In this document: piece after piece, positions 1 to 8,394 of the stretch
How positions within the stretch are numbered: position 1 is the first letter of the stretch
How the letters are laid out: each line of letters opens with the position of its first letter
Assembly: GCA_031259745.1 (NCBI GenBank)
Contig: JAIRLB010000045.1
Location: forward strand, 1-16,597
Source: Rickettsiales bacterium
GTDB lineage: Bacteria; Pseudomonadota; Alphaproteobacteria; Rs-D84
DNA: 16,597 nt
Direction of reading: 5' to 3'
Made by a program: the position numbers and the translations under genes
The notes under the pieces: model-generated
What the model was told of the DNA's origin: nothing
Databases searched by the model: none
The model's input: the letters and a program-made list of their open reading frames with translations, nothing else

Positions 1-177
1 AAAATACCCGACAAAATACTGTCGCGGTGGGAGGCGAAACGCGCCGGCCCGTCCTGGCGCCGCATGGCCATCTGCATATTGAAGAACGACCAGCTGTGCA
101 GATATCTTTCGTTCTCGCAGACAAAGCAGCAGCGGGAACGCGCGAAAATGCTGATTGCCAAATATGGCGGATTATAG
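1..177 (+). CDS. IbrA-like PAPS reductase family (DUF3440) protein, 3' end
   Basis: This is the last 58 codons of a gene cut by the window edge, in frame 1 and ending at TAG 175-177. The readable tail contains GPSWRRMAICILKNDQLC and then LSFSQTKQQRER. The pattern GPSWRR..ICILKND....LSFSQTK is what I know from the C-terminus of DUF3440 proteins, the PAPS-reductase-like ATP-pyrophosphatase family that includes E. coli IbrA. The catalytic P-loop region lies outside the window. The downstream gene is an IbrB-like protein, the classic partner, separated by 53 bases, so the two are probably one operon. IbrA/IbrB are known as activators of prophage-borne eib genes in E. coli. The biochemical activity of the family is not settled, so no reaction is assigned. 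Confidence 0.72.
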   Translation, partial: KIPDKILSRWEAKRAGPSWRRMAICILKNDQLCRYLSFSQTKQQRERAKMLIAKYGGL

Positions 178-189
178 CCAGGCTTTGAC

Positions 190-206
190 AATTGTGATTA
201 ACAATT
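190..206. promoter_or_regulatory. Small inverted repeat between the ibrA-like and ibrB-like genes
   Basis: A perfect 6-bp inverted repeat, AATTGT (190-195) and ACAATT (201-206), has a 5-bp centre. It lies just after a TTGACA hexamer (185-190) in the 53-base gap. No convincing -10 box sits at the right distance, so a separate promoter here is doubtful. The repeat could be an operator or chance in AT-rich sequence. The ribosome binding site of the next gene is AAAGGA at 215-220, ten bases before its ATG. Confidence 0.25.
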
Positions 207-230
207 TGCAAACCAAAGGACATTACATAG

Positions 231-773
231 ATGAAATCGGCCGAATTAAAAAAACAAAAATATGATTTTCTAAGCCCGGTTTATAATGTCCGCGCGATTT
301 CGATAGAAAAGCTGCGCGCGAACGAGTACAACCCGAACAAGGTCGCGCCCCCGGAAATGGAATTGCTTTACGACAGCATCAGGCAGGACGGATACACGAT
401 GCCCATAGTCGTATATCATCACAAAAAGGACGACATGTACGAGATTGTCGACGGATTCCACCGCTATGCCGTCATGCTGCGGTATCATGATATTTACGAG
501 CGCGAGCATGGGATGATGCCTTGCAGCATAATAGAAAAGCCGATCAGCGAAAGAATGGCGTCCACGATAAGGCATAACCGCGCGCGCGGCAGCCACAATG
601 TAGATCTGATGAGCAATATTGTGGCGGAACTTTCGGAAATGGGCAAAAGCGACAAATGGATATCGACGCATTTGGGGATGTCGATGGACGAAATTCTGCG
701 GTTAAAGCAAATCACGGGGCTGGCGGCATTGTTTCAGCACAAGGAATTCTCGCAAAGCTGGATTGCCGAGTAA
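231..773 (+). CDS. IbrB-like ParB N-terminal-domain protein
   Basis: A 180-residue protein of the ParB/sulfiredoxin-fold family, IbrB subgroup. The ParB-like domain covers about residues 20-120. It opens with ISIEKLRANEYNPNKV, continues through DSIRQDGYTMPIVV (48-61), and has the signature DGFHR at 74-78. A conserved HNRARGSH block follows at 115-122. Residues ~124-162 form helices with a helix-turn-helix look (KWISTHLGMSMDEILRL). The start at 231 is supported by AAAGGA at 215-220. In ParB relatives this domain binds or hydrolyses CTP, and in IbrB it works with IbrA as a regulator. Which genes this pair controls cannot be read here. The length is near that expected for the family. Confidence 0.82.
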   Translation: MKSAELKKQKYDFLSPVYNVRAISIEKLRANEYNPNKVAPPEMELLYDSIRQDGYTMPIVVYHHKKDDMYEIVDGFHRYAVMLRYHDIYEREHGMMPCSIIEKPISERMASTIRHNRARGSHNVDLMSNIVAELSEMGKSDKWISTHLGMSMDEILRLKQITGLAALFQHKEFSQSWIAE

Positions 774-964
774 TTGCAAGGACAGAAATATTTGTCATCC
801 GCGATATCCGAGCCCGCGCAAGGCCGGAGCGTCGCGGCAAAGGAAATGCCGGAAAATATCGTTTGATAATCGCAAGGATTGCCCGCTAAGGCAGAATTGC
901 GAATTTTATTTTTTCAAACCGCTTTATATGATATCATTGGCGGCATAAGGATAAAGGCGCGGGG

Positions 965-1360
965 ATGAAAAAAAGTTTGCTTTTGATATTGTCTTTGATG
1001 GCTGCGGGATGCGCGGGCGATTCCCGGCCGGCCATGGAAATGTACCAATGCGGCGATTATACCGTTTATTTGGATCCGTATGTCGAAAAAACGGATGATT
1101 TATCCGGCGGTCTGCTGGCGCGAGAGGGGGCGGAACCCGTAAAACTAAATTCTTCGAATATTGTGAAATGGCCGGTTATTGCGTATGGCGACGGCAAGAC
1201 CGAAATATTGTCCAAATCGTTAAAAACGCCCGATAACAAAATTATTTTTCAGATTATGAGATACGAGAATTTGTCGGGAACAATCGATACAGAGGCGGTT
1301 TTCAGCGAACGGGGCATCTTCAAAAACGGCGCGCGATATATAAATTGTGCAAAACAGTGA
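965..1360 (+). CDS. Predicted small lipoprotein, family not recognised
   Basis: A 131-residue protein with a textbook lipoprotein leader: MKKS basic start, hydrophobic LLLILSLM, then AAGC with the lipidation cysteine at residue 16. The mature part is about 115 residues, mostly beta-strand-like, with two cysteines at 29 and 128 that could form a disulfide joining its two ends. The general shape (short lipoprotein, YQCG near the N-terminus, C-terminal Cys) is a little like MliC-type lysozyme inhibitors, but I cannot identify conserved MliC residues and do not assign it. Purine-rich AAAGG (953-957) and GGGG (961-964) precede the ATG. It stands alone: the next gene is convergent. Location is inferred to be the outer or inner membrane, facing the periplasm. 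Confidence 0.62.
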   Translation: MKKSLLLILSLMAAGCAGDSRPAMEMYQCGDYTVYLDPYVEKTDDLSGGLLAREGAEPVKLNSSNIVKWPVIAYGDGKTEILSKSLKTPDNKIIFQIMRYENLSGTIDTEAVFSERGIFKNGARYINCAKQ

Positions 1361-1406
1361 ACAGAGAACGAATAAGGAATAAGAACAATTAAAAATGAAC
1401 AGGAAC
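1358..1406 (+). repeat. Dispersed short intergenic repeat, copy 1
   Basis: The gap between the convergent lipoprotein and flavoprotein genes holds TGAACAGAGAAC, then GAATAAGGAATAAG (1370-1383), then TGAACAGGAAC. The same blocks, in the same order but on the other strand, lie at 2722-2775 on the far side of the flavoprotein gene. A related TGAACGGTGAA sits on the minus strand near 1440-1450. This looks like a diverged family of small intergenic repeats rather than coding sequence. Confidence 0.45.
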
Positions 1407-1437
1407 CAGGAGCGGGAAAAATAACATCGTTTGCCAT

Positions 1438-2616
1438 TCACCGTTCACTATTAATTATGTTTGCGTATCGGCCGGCGACCGTGCCGCTGGCGAAGGCGAA
1501 ATGCAAATTAAATCCGCCCAGATCCCCGGCAATGTCCAATACCTCGCCCGCAAAGAACAGACCGGGGCACAGCTTGGATTCCATCGTCTTGGATGATATG
1601 TTTTCGGTTGACACGCCGCCCGCGACAATTTCCGCGCTGCGCAGGTCGCGCCGCCTTAACGCGCCGCCCGGAATTGAAAACCTGTTTATCATCTGTGAGA
1701 TTCTGGCAATTTCAGAGTCTTTGCAGTCCGCGATATTGGTTTTGGAATTCCCGCTGATCCACTTTGCGAATTTCATTGGCAGTTTTCCGGATAATATTGC
1801 CGCCAACGACTTTTTTCCATCTGTTTGCTTTGCGCGCGTCAGCCAATCGCGAGCATTTGTCCGGGGCAGGAAATCAATGTGAAAATCTTTGCTTAAATCA
1901 AACAGGGACGCGCGGTACGCAGCCGGCCCGCCGATTCCAAAGTGCGTGAACAGCAGTGAATCCGAAACGGTTTTTTTATCGGATTTAATTTCGACATTCA
2001 GCGATATGCCGGCCAGGCCCGGGTCGAACAAATCCGTCTTCATGGCGACCAAACCCGGCATTGGCGGCACGATTTTGTGTCCGAATTTTTTTGCAATGAC
2101 GTAGCCGAAATCGGAAACGCCCAGAGCGGGATACGATATGCCGCCGGTTGCGATGATAACGGATTTTCCATAATAAGCGGCGTTTGCCGCAAAGACCGCG
2201 AATTCGTCGCCTGTCTTTTCAATGTCGGAAACTTTCGTGTTTGTTACAATATCGGCGCCGCCGGCGTCGCGTATCAGGGCGTCGGCTATATCCCGGCTGC
2301 CGGTCGCGCAAAAAAATCTGCCCGGCTCTTTTTCCGCCCAACGAAGATTGCGCGCGGTCATCCAATCCAAAATATCAGCGGGCTTTACGGCGGCAATAGC
2401 CGAGCGCGCAAAGTCTGGATTTTGACCGAAATATCTGTCGCGCGACACGGCTGTGTTTGTAAAGTTGCATCTTCCGCCGCCCGAAGCAAGGACTTTGCGC
2501 GCCGGTCTGCCGCCCATATCCAATATCAGTATTTTGCGGCCGTTGGACAAGGCGCCGCGCGCGGCGGAAAGTCCGGCCGCCCCGGCGCCGATTATAATAA
2601 CGTCGTATTTTTTCAT
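1438..2616 (-). CDS. HI0933/YhiN family NAD(P)/FAD-dependent oxidoreductase
   Basis: A 392-residue flavoprotein, full length for the HI0933-like (YhiN, BaiN/RdsA) family. The N-terminal Rossmann dinucleotide-binding motif is VIIIGAGAAGLSAA with GAGAAG at 10-15. The family signature SGGGRCNFTN is at 45-54. ATGGISYPALGVSDFGY marks the second FAD-contact region in mid-protein. LLFTHFGIGGPAAYRAS follows, and the closing FAD motif GLFFAGEVLDIAGDLGGFNL is near residues 349-368. The HI0933 family binds FAD; the substrate of most members, including this one, is unknown, although one gut relative reduces bile-acid intermediates. It lies downstream of the giant Cys-rich gene on the same strand, 163 bases away, with a large inverted repeat between. 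The leader is AT-rich with no strong Shine-Dalgarno sequence before the ATG. Confidence 0.9.
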   Translation of the reverse strand: MKKYDVIIIGAGAAGLSAARGALSNGRKILILDMGGRPARKVLASGGGRCNFTNTAVSRDRYFGQNPDFARSAIAAVKPADILDWMTARNLRWAEKEPGRFFCATGSRDIADALIRDAGGADIVTNTKVSDIEKTGDEFAVFAANAAYYGKSVIIATGGISYPALGVSDFGYVIAKKFGHKIVPPMPGLVAMKTDLFDPGLAGISLNVEIKSDKKTVSDSLLFTHFGIGGPAAYRASLFDLSKDFHIDFLPRTNARDWLTRAKQTDGKKSLAAILSGKLPMKFAKWISGNSKTNIADCKDSEIARISQMINRFSIPGGALRRRDLRSAEIVAGGVSTENISSKTMESKLCPGLFFAGEVLDIAGDLGGFNLHFAFASGTVAGRYANIINSER

Positions 2617-2713
2617 AAGTTTTATTTTATATGCGATAAATAATATGCCTTTTTGCTTTTCAAAAACTGTCAGCGATATTGTTGGCTTTTACAGAAATGA
2701 CGAATTTGAGGAA

Positions 2714-2774
2714 AAGGAATAAGGACATTGTTCGCTGTTCATTATTTGCTCTTTTTGCTTATTCCTTATTCCTT
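2714..2774 (-). repeat. Inverted repeat / possible terminator, and dispersed repeat copy 2
   Basis: AAGGAATAAGGA (2714-2725) and TCCTTATTCCTT (2763-2774) are perfect 12-bp arms around a 37-base loop. The structure lies between the stop of the giant gene and the start of the flavoprotein gene. Read on the minus strand it could act as a weak terminator or mRNA 3' end for the giant gene, since the distal arm runs into TTTTCC. It also contains the minus-strand copy of the GAATAAGGAATAAG / TGAACAGnGAAC repeat seen at 1358-1406. Confidence 0.45.
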
Positions 2775-2779
2775 GAATT

Positions 2780-5700
2780 TTACCAAGGCGTGAATCCTTC
2801 CTTGCACTGGCGGACGCATTTGCGTGTCGCGGGATTCCATTTCATGGTTCCCGTTTCGTCTTCATACCCGTTGACATCGCAAATCGGCACGCATTCATTG
2901 CCTTCCAGGTTGTACAATTCGCCTTGGTGCATGCATGCGGCGATTTCGCACCCGCGCACATAGCTGCTTGCCGCCAGATCGCCCAGAATGCTGAACTTGT
3001 TCTTGCACTGTCCGCAAGGCTTGGAAAGCTCGTTTGTTTCCGACGGTTCGAAGGTATATCCGGGGTTGCAGGATTCGACGACGCATTCGCCCCATTTGTT
3101 TTTGACAAAATCCCATTCTTTATATCCGGCGCCGTTTTCGATGACGCATTCCTGCTCGTCGACGACGCAGGCGTTGGAAGCCACATGATAACCCGCATCG
3201 CAAGTCTTGATTGTGCAGATTCCGAATGCTTTTTTGGCCGCATCCCATGTCTGAAAGGCCTCTGCCGCGTTCGGCGCGGAACATTCGGCGACGCTTCCCT
3301 CGCACTTTTTTCCATTCGGGTGGTATCCCGCGACGCAGGATTCGACTTCGCAATTTCCGCCGGCGCTGTATGACAGGGCGTTTGTCCTGTTGCATGGCCG
3401 GCATAGGCCGCCAATCATTTCGTATGTGTTTTTGCAGCTATGCTCCACACAGGCGCCGCCGATATTTTTTCCCGGGTTTCCCGTGTCGGAAGTGCAGGAA
3501 TAGTCGCATTCGTCGGGATAGAATTCCGCCGCGTTTTTCGCGTGGTCGACGCCATAGCTCAACGCGACATCGGGGCATTGCTTATAGCAGTCCCGCTCGG
3601 TTGCCGCCCCGGCGCCCGCCAAAGACCAGCTGCCGTCCCCGACGCTTGTGCAGACTATGCGGTCGCTGTCGCCGGGACAGTAATATCCGGCCGTGCAAGT
3701 CGCGCAGCTGCCCGCGCCGGCCGCAGAATACGTTCCGGCTTTGCACGCCAAGCAGGCTTCGGCGTCCGAACCGTAGTAATAATTATGGGCGGCTTTATAT
3801 TTTCCCGCAAGACAGGCGGCCGGATCGTTGTCATTCTTCTTCGCAATGTATTTTCCGTCAGTCAATACTGTGCTTGGGATATAACAATCAGTAGAGCTGG
3901 CGGCGCCGCCGGCAGAAGTGTAATTGCTGCCCAGGCTGGAACAGCTGACCGCCGGCCCGCCGTTCGCGCCGCAGAAACTTCCCGCGGGGCATGGCTTGCA
4001 TTCGCCCGCGCTGATGGCGCCGGTGTTGTCCGTCGTCACGCCCGCGCCGCACGCCACGCATGATTTCGGGGCGCCGCTGGCAATCGTGCCGCCGGCGCTC
4101 CATGTTCCGATCGGGCATTTCGCGCAAGCCGCGCCATCCCAAGTATAGCCTGCAGCGCATGTATTCCACACGGCGTACAGGTTGAAGTCCGTTTTTTCCA
4201 ATCCGTCGATATCGTCGCCGTTTTGATAAATCGGCGCGCCGACGGCTGTTCTGGACCAGCCGCCGAAGACATATCCGACGCGCATAAAGCTGTTCAGTTC
4301 AAGGTCGTCGAATCTGCAGGTCATATCCACATAGCAGTTCTTGGTATAGCTTGCGCCGCCGCCGCCGATTATGCCGCCGTTCGGATAGAAAGTAATATCC
4401 AGCGGATTGCGGTCGCAGAACGGCATAGAGGTGTATCCGCTGTCATCATATGTTTCGCCGCCCAGGTTTTCGAAATACCCGACCGGGCATGACGGTATGT
4501 AGACGCAGAATTTCGGGTAATTTTCCGTGTAGTATCTGGCCGTTTTTATCGCGCCGACCGGCGGGGCGATGTGGACCGTTTCCTTGCAGGTTTGATAGCA
4601 ATCTTCGATACTATCATGATCGCCGGCCGCGGATTTTCCGGTAATGCGATAAATGCGCTCATCTTCGTTGTTTTTCGTTACCGTTGGGCATGTTTCCGGG
4701 GAAGAGAATGCGCCATAGGTCAGGCTGTGCGCCCCTATGTACTTGTCATCGGTTGTCAAGACTTGGCATTTTGCCGTCGCGTTTGGGACATAATAGCCGG
4801 GCATGCATTGCGTCACGCATTGCGCGGGCGCGTATAATCCCGCGGCGCCGTAATCATAGGTGTCGGGGCAATTCTGCAGATTTCCCAAGGAACCGTAATC
4901 GATGGTCGCGGCGGGGCAGTATTTTCCCGCCGGACAAGTCCCGCATGATTCGTATGCCGTGGCGACATATGTTCCGCCGCCGCAGTTTATTTTGCAATCT
5001 TGGACTTCATCATGCTCGGACGCCATGGTTTTGTTCCGTATACGATAGCCTTTGTTCGTATCGCACAAAGCCGGCGCGGATGTTTCGCCGTAATAAACGT
5101 AGTTGTCGATAATATACATGTCGTCCGTCGTCAGCGTCGAGCACGCGCTGGCGTTAGCCTGCGCTACATGCGTTCCGGCCGGGCAAAATATATAACAGTC
5201 TGCCTGTTCATCGCGGCCGCGGTCCGAATAGGAGTATCCGGTCGGGCATGCATTTGGCGCGGTCGTCGTTGTCTGGGATATTCCGGTCCGCGCCGCCACC
5301 CAGAATCCGCTGTCGGCGAACGTGCATGACGTGTCGTTCGCGGTTTTCAAATAATAGCCGGCCTGGCATGAAATCTTGCAATCCGTGACATCGTCATGAT
5401 CCGCGGCCGCCGTTCCAGAGGTCGTATAATTTGCCAGGCAGCCGGTGCAAGCCGCGGCGCCCGCATACGAATAGGTGTCGGCGGCGCACACCGCGCAAGT
5501 TTCAGCAGCAGAGTCATAATAATACTTATGCGCCGTTTTGTACGTGCCGGCAGGACAGCTGGTCGGCGTATTGCTGTTTTTTGTCGCGATGTACTTTCCT
5601 GCTGTCAAGATACTCTCCGGGATATAACAATCGCTGGCTGCGTCGGAACTTGTTGCCGAAGACGTGTAGTTGCCGCCCAAGGTTGTGCAGGCTATCCGAT

Positions 5701-8284
5701 TGCTGTTTCCAGGACAATAATACCCTGCCGTGCAATCCGTGCAGATGGCGGCGCCCGTTTCGGAATATTTGCCGCTGGCGCAGGGAGTGCAGCTGCTGGT
5801 ATTGCCGTAATTGACAGTATGATTGCCTTTGGATGTTCCCGCCGCGCAGTTTGTGGCGGACGAATTCTGCGCTGCCGCGATGTATTGTCCCGACAGGTTA
5901 TTCGTATAACAAGCGGCCGCGCTGGTTGAATTCTTTGGCGAATTCGGATACATGCCGCCAGCCAAGGCCGAGCAACTGTTGCAAACAGCCGCGCTGCCGG
6001 TGGAATAAGTCCCCATCTCGCTGTCATTGCGCGCGCCCGTGCCGCCGTAATTGACCAGCGCGGCGGGGCAGGCGTATCCGGCCTCGCAATCTGTCTGGGT
6101 CGTGGCGTTTGCGGTTTTGATATATTTTCCGCCGATGGTTTGAATTTGGCAGTCTGATTGTTTTTCCAAAGCAGTTCCGCCGTCGTCATAATTAGTCGGA
6201 CAAGCTGTCAGTCCGGTATTCGCGCCGGTCGAACGCGTCGCCGTGACGCCCAGACAGTAATTGCCAGCCGTGCATGTCGTGCAAGAGCGATCTTGCTCTG
6301 TATTACTGTATTTAAAGTAATTACCCTTGGCGCAAGTCAATGTCCAATTACACGTATCTGTTCCGCCGCCAGTTCCCGTATATGTCGCATTGGAAGGTTT
6401 CTTCGTGCAAGCGTCGCAGGAATACGATGTGCCGTAGTATTCGTTATGGGCCGCTTTGAATTGTCCGGTGCCGCAAGCCGTCAGTGACGTTCCGGACGCG
6501 CCTGCGCGGACATAGCCGGCGGCCACGGGCAAATAGCAGCTTTGCGAATCAATATCCTTATTCCCGCCGGCAGACGTATATCCGGCGCCAAAGTTCGCAC
6601 AGGATGTCAAACCGGAATTTGCAGTGGTTGAAGTGTACTCTTCGACACCCAGACAATAATTTCCGGCCATGCAGGGCTCGCATTGTTTCTTTGAACCGTT
6701 CCAATAAGTTCCGGCCGCGCAGGAAATCTTGCAATCGTCAGAAGAATCATGATCGTTTTGGATTGTTGTGCTTGGGGTATAATATCCTGAAATACAGGTT
6801 TGGTATTGACTGAACGAATCCCAATATACATAATGCTGTGCGGTGTACCAATTGCCGGTCGGCGTTGAACATTGCTCTCCTTTATCGGCAACACGGGTAC
6901 CTGCGGCACAAGTTATCTGACACTGCGTCGCAGCTGTCTTACCAGCTGTCGTATTAGCTGTGTAATTCGTAGGACAGTTGTTTTGCACACCATTGGCACA
7001 ATACGTTGTACCCGTGCACTGTGTCTGATCGGTACAATTATTATCACTCGTACATCCAGTGGTGTAATAACCACCACTGACCGTGCTGCACGCACTGGCA
7101 CCGACGGAACTGTACTTTGTACGGCCGGTACATGCAGCGCAACTGCTTTGACCCGTACTACTGTTATACGTTCCAGCAGCACATTGTGTGCACGTACTTG
7201 ATGTCGACGCATTTGTCGCAGTGCTGTACGTCCCGGCTCCGCACGCGGTTCTATTGCTTCCGCCTGTGCAATAATGTCCTGCTCCGCACGCACTGCATGA
7301 AGCTTGTCCCGTAGTATCATTATACGTTCCCGCAGCGCACGGAGTGCAGCTTTGCGCATCTTGGCCATAATAATATGTACCTGCCGCCCTATACGTGCCG
7401 GCAGAACAGCTGGTCAGCTGATTGCTGTTTTTTGTCGCGATGTACTTTCCTGCTGTCAAGATACTCTCCGGGATGTAACAATCGCTGGCTGCGTCGGAAC
7501 TTGTTGCTGATGTCGTATAATTGCTTCCAAGACTGGAACATGCCGTGCGTCCATGAATACTACTGTCTGGGGTAAATGTGCCGCCCGGACAATAATAGTT
7601 GGCTTCGCAGCTTGTGCAGCTAGTCGCGTTGGCAGTCAAATATGTTCCAGCAGAACAAGAGACGCTATCCGAAGCACAATTGCCGTTGCCGTCAGGGTGC
7701 GTGCCCGACCCACACCCGCAGGCTGCGGAACCCGAGGTTGAAAGACAGTTTTCGCAAGCGCTGCGGTCTGTATTTGGTTGTGTGCCGGCGGTACAAGACG
7801 AACACGCGGCTATCGTGCCAGCGCTGACATCGCGTCCGGTGCATGCGGTGCATGAACCTGTACCGGTCGAAGAATATCCATAGCCCGAGTTGCATTCTTT
7901 GACAGTATAATTGCAGTTTCCGGGACTGCTGGCGCTGCAACTCCCACCCTGGGGCTCGGTGCCGGTACTTGCTGCCGGGTTTGATGTATTGTATGTACAT
8001 GTTTTAACACCGTCTGTCGGACATCCGCTTTCAGTGCAAGCCACACTGCATGATTTCGTGCAACTGGACTCACCGCCTGAGTTGCCAGTAGTTGAAGTGT
8101 ATCCAGTAGAGCAGGTCTTGCATGAATTGCCAGCGACGGCCCCACCGGATAAATAATAACCTGCCGCACACGAAGTATATTTCTTATACGAGGGACATGA
8201 ATACCCAGCCGCAAGCGCGCTGCCGACAAAAAATATTATAAATAAAGACGCCAGAATATGCAGAATTCGCAGACTTTTTCTCAC
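2780..8284 (-). CDS. Giant secreted Cys-rich repeat protein with one InlB-type repeat
   Basis: About 1834 residues from the GTG at 8284. An ATG at 8332 is in frame, but the GTG has AGAGAGGAA five bases before it and begins a clean signal peptide (MRKSLR, hydrophobic ILHILASLFIIFFVGS, cleavage after ALA or ALAA near residue 25). The body is dozens of short modules of the type CxAGTYxxxxxxxxCxxCxAGxY, a GCC2/GCC3, ephrin-receptor or TNFR-like pattern, rich in Cys, Thr, Ser, Ala and Gly. Around residues 1295-1373 sits a single InlB B-repeat (Listeria-Bacteroides, Flg_new type) with ITFYPNGG and VGYVFGGWSR. The C-terminus has a different repeat, WDxxKxxWGxCxxxxCxxGY, at least twice, and ends CKEGFTPW. 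No sortase motif, autotransporter barrel or transmembrane anchor is visible. It is probably exported through Sec and disulfide-bonded; an adhesin or surface role is inference. Confidence 0.85.
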   Translation of the reverse strand: MRKSLRILHILASLFIIFFVGSALAAGYSCPSYKKYTSCAAGYYLSGGAVAGNSCKTCSTGYTSTTGNSGGESSCTKSCSVACTESGCPTDGVKTCTYNTSNPAASTGTEPQGGSCSASSPGNCNYTVKECNSGYGYSSTGTGSCTACTGRDVSAGTIAACSSCTAGTQPNTDRSACENCLSTSGSAACGCGSGTHPDGNGNCASDSVSCSAGTYLTANATSCTSCEANYYCPGGTFTPDSSIHGRTACSSLGSNYTTSATSSDAASDCYIPESILTAGKYIATKNSNQLTSCSAGTYRAAGTYYYGQDAQSCTPCAAGTYNDTTGQASCSACGAGHYCTGGSNRTACGAGTYSTATNASTSSTCTQCAAGTYNSSTGQSSCAACTGRTKYSSVGASACSTVSGGYYTTGCTSDNNCTDQTQCTGTTYCANGVQNNCPTNYTANTTAGKTAATQCQITCAAGTRVADKGEQCSTPTGNWYTAQHYVYWDSFSQYQTCISGYYTPSTTIQNDHDSSDDCKISCAAGTYWNGSKKQCEPCMAGNYCLGVEEYTSTTANSGLTSCANFGAGYTSAGGNKDIDSQSCYLPVAAGYVRAGASGTSLTACGTGQFKAAHNEYYGTSYSCDACTKKPSNATYTGTGGGTDTCNWTLTCAKGNYFKYSNTEQDRSCTTCTAGNYCLGVTATRSTGANTGLTACPTNYDDGGTALEKQSDCQIQTIGGKYIKTANATTQTDCEAGYACPAALVNYGGTGARNDSEMGTYSTGSAAVCNSCSALAGGMYPNSPKNSTSAAACYTNNLSGQYIAAAQNSSATNCAAGTSKGNHTVNYGNTSSCTPCASGKYSETGAAICTDCTAGYYCPGNSNRIACTTLGGNYTSSATSSDAASDCYIPESILTAGKYIATKNSNTPTSCPAGTYKTAHKYYYDSAAETCAVCAADTYSYAGAAACTGCLANYTTSGTAAADHDDVTDCKISCQAGYYLKTANDTSCTFADSGFWVAARTGISQTTTTAPNACPTGYSYSDRGRDEQADCYIFCPAGTHVAQANASACSTLTTDDMYIIDNYVYYGETSAPALCDTNKGYRIRNKTMASEHDEVQDCKINCGGGTYVATAYESCGTCPAGKYCPAATIDYGSLGNLQNCPDTYDYGAAGLYAPAQCVTQCMPGYYVPNATAKCQVLTTDDKYIGAHSLTYGAFSSPETCPTVTKNNEDERIYRITGKSAAGDHDSIEDCYQTCKETVHIAPPVGAIKTARYYTENYPKFCVYIPSCPVGYFENLGGETYDDSGYTSMPFCDRNPLDITFYPNGGIIGGGGASYTKNCYVDMTCRFDDLELNSFMRVGYVFGGWSRTAVGAPIYQNGDDIDGLEKTDFNLYAVWNTCAAGYTWDGAACAKCPIGTWSAGGTIASGAPKSCVACGAGVTTDNTGAISAGECKPCPAGSFCGANGGPAVSCSSLGSNYTSAGGAASSTDCYIPSTVLTDGKYIAKKNDNDPAACLAGKYKAAHNYYYGSDAEACLACKAGTYSAAGAGSCATCTAGYYCPGDSDRIVCTSVGDGSWSLAGAGAATERDCYKQCPDVALSYGVDHAKNAAEFYPDECDYSCTSDTGNPGKNIGGACVEHSCKNTYEMIGGLCRPCNRTNALSYSAGGNCEVESCVAGYHPNGKKCEGSVAECSAPNAAEAFQTWDAAKKAFGICTIKTCDAGYHVASNACVVDEQECVIENGAGYKEWDFVKNKWGECVVESCNPGYTFEPSETNELSKPCGQCKNKFSILGDLAASSYVRGCEIAACMHQGELYNLEGNECVPICDVNGYEDETGTMKWNPATRKCVRQCKEGFTPW
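5570..5656 (-). repeat. Internal duplication in the Cys-rich gene, copy 2
   Basis: These 87 bases match 7421-7507 with a single difference. Similarity continues at a lower level on the 5541-5569 side. The pair encodes the same run, SDAASDCYIPESILTAGKYI and a few residues on each side. A third, more diverged protein-level copy (DCYIPSTVLTDGKYIAKKN) lies near 3800-3905. Near-identity amid otherwise diverged modules indicates recent duplication or gene conversion. Confidence 0.9.
7421..7507 (-). repeat. Internal duplication in the Cys-rich gene, copy 1
   Basis: Partner of 5570-5656, with 86 of 87 bases identical. Both sit in the same module context: CxTLGxNYT-type sequence before, CxAGTYxxAxxYYY after. 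The supermodule is therefore a unit of about 90 residues that has been copied within the gene. Confidence 0.9.
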
Positions 8285-8306
8285 AGGTTCCTCTCTTTTA
8301 TGTCTT

Positions 8307-8336
8307 ATATTAGAAAAAATAGCATATGTCATGCAA
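8307..8336 (-). promoter_or_regulatory. Possible promoter of the Cys-rich gene
   Basis: On the minus strand, TTGCAT (8336-8331) and TAATAT (8312-8307) are separated by 18 bases. The expected transcript start, around 8300, lies downstream of the ATG at 8332 and upstream of the GTG at 8284. This fits the choice of the GTG start. Neither box is a full consensus, so the call is tentative. Confidence 0.35.
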
Positions 8337-8394
8337 GGGAAAAATAAAAAGAGTTATGATTTTTGATATCCGATAGCCGATTGTTCTTTAAACC

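Noticed and set aside
965..1360. MliC-type lysozyme inhibitor assignment for the lipoprotein
   Set aside because: Only size, lipobox and a Cys-containing N-terminus agree; no diagnostic residues could be identified.
3440..5929. Long plus-strand open frames opposite the Cys-rich gene
   Set aside because: They are Arg/Cys-rich mirror frames of a repetitive, GC-biased gene and lack start signals and domains; the minus-strand frame has a signal peptide and regular Cys modules.
2780..8284. Possible CRISPR-like array, because of regular repeats
   Set aside because: The periodicity is protein-level Cys modules with variable spacing inside one open frame; no identical short repeats with unique spacers.
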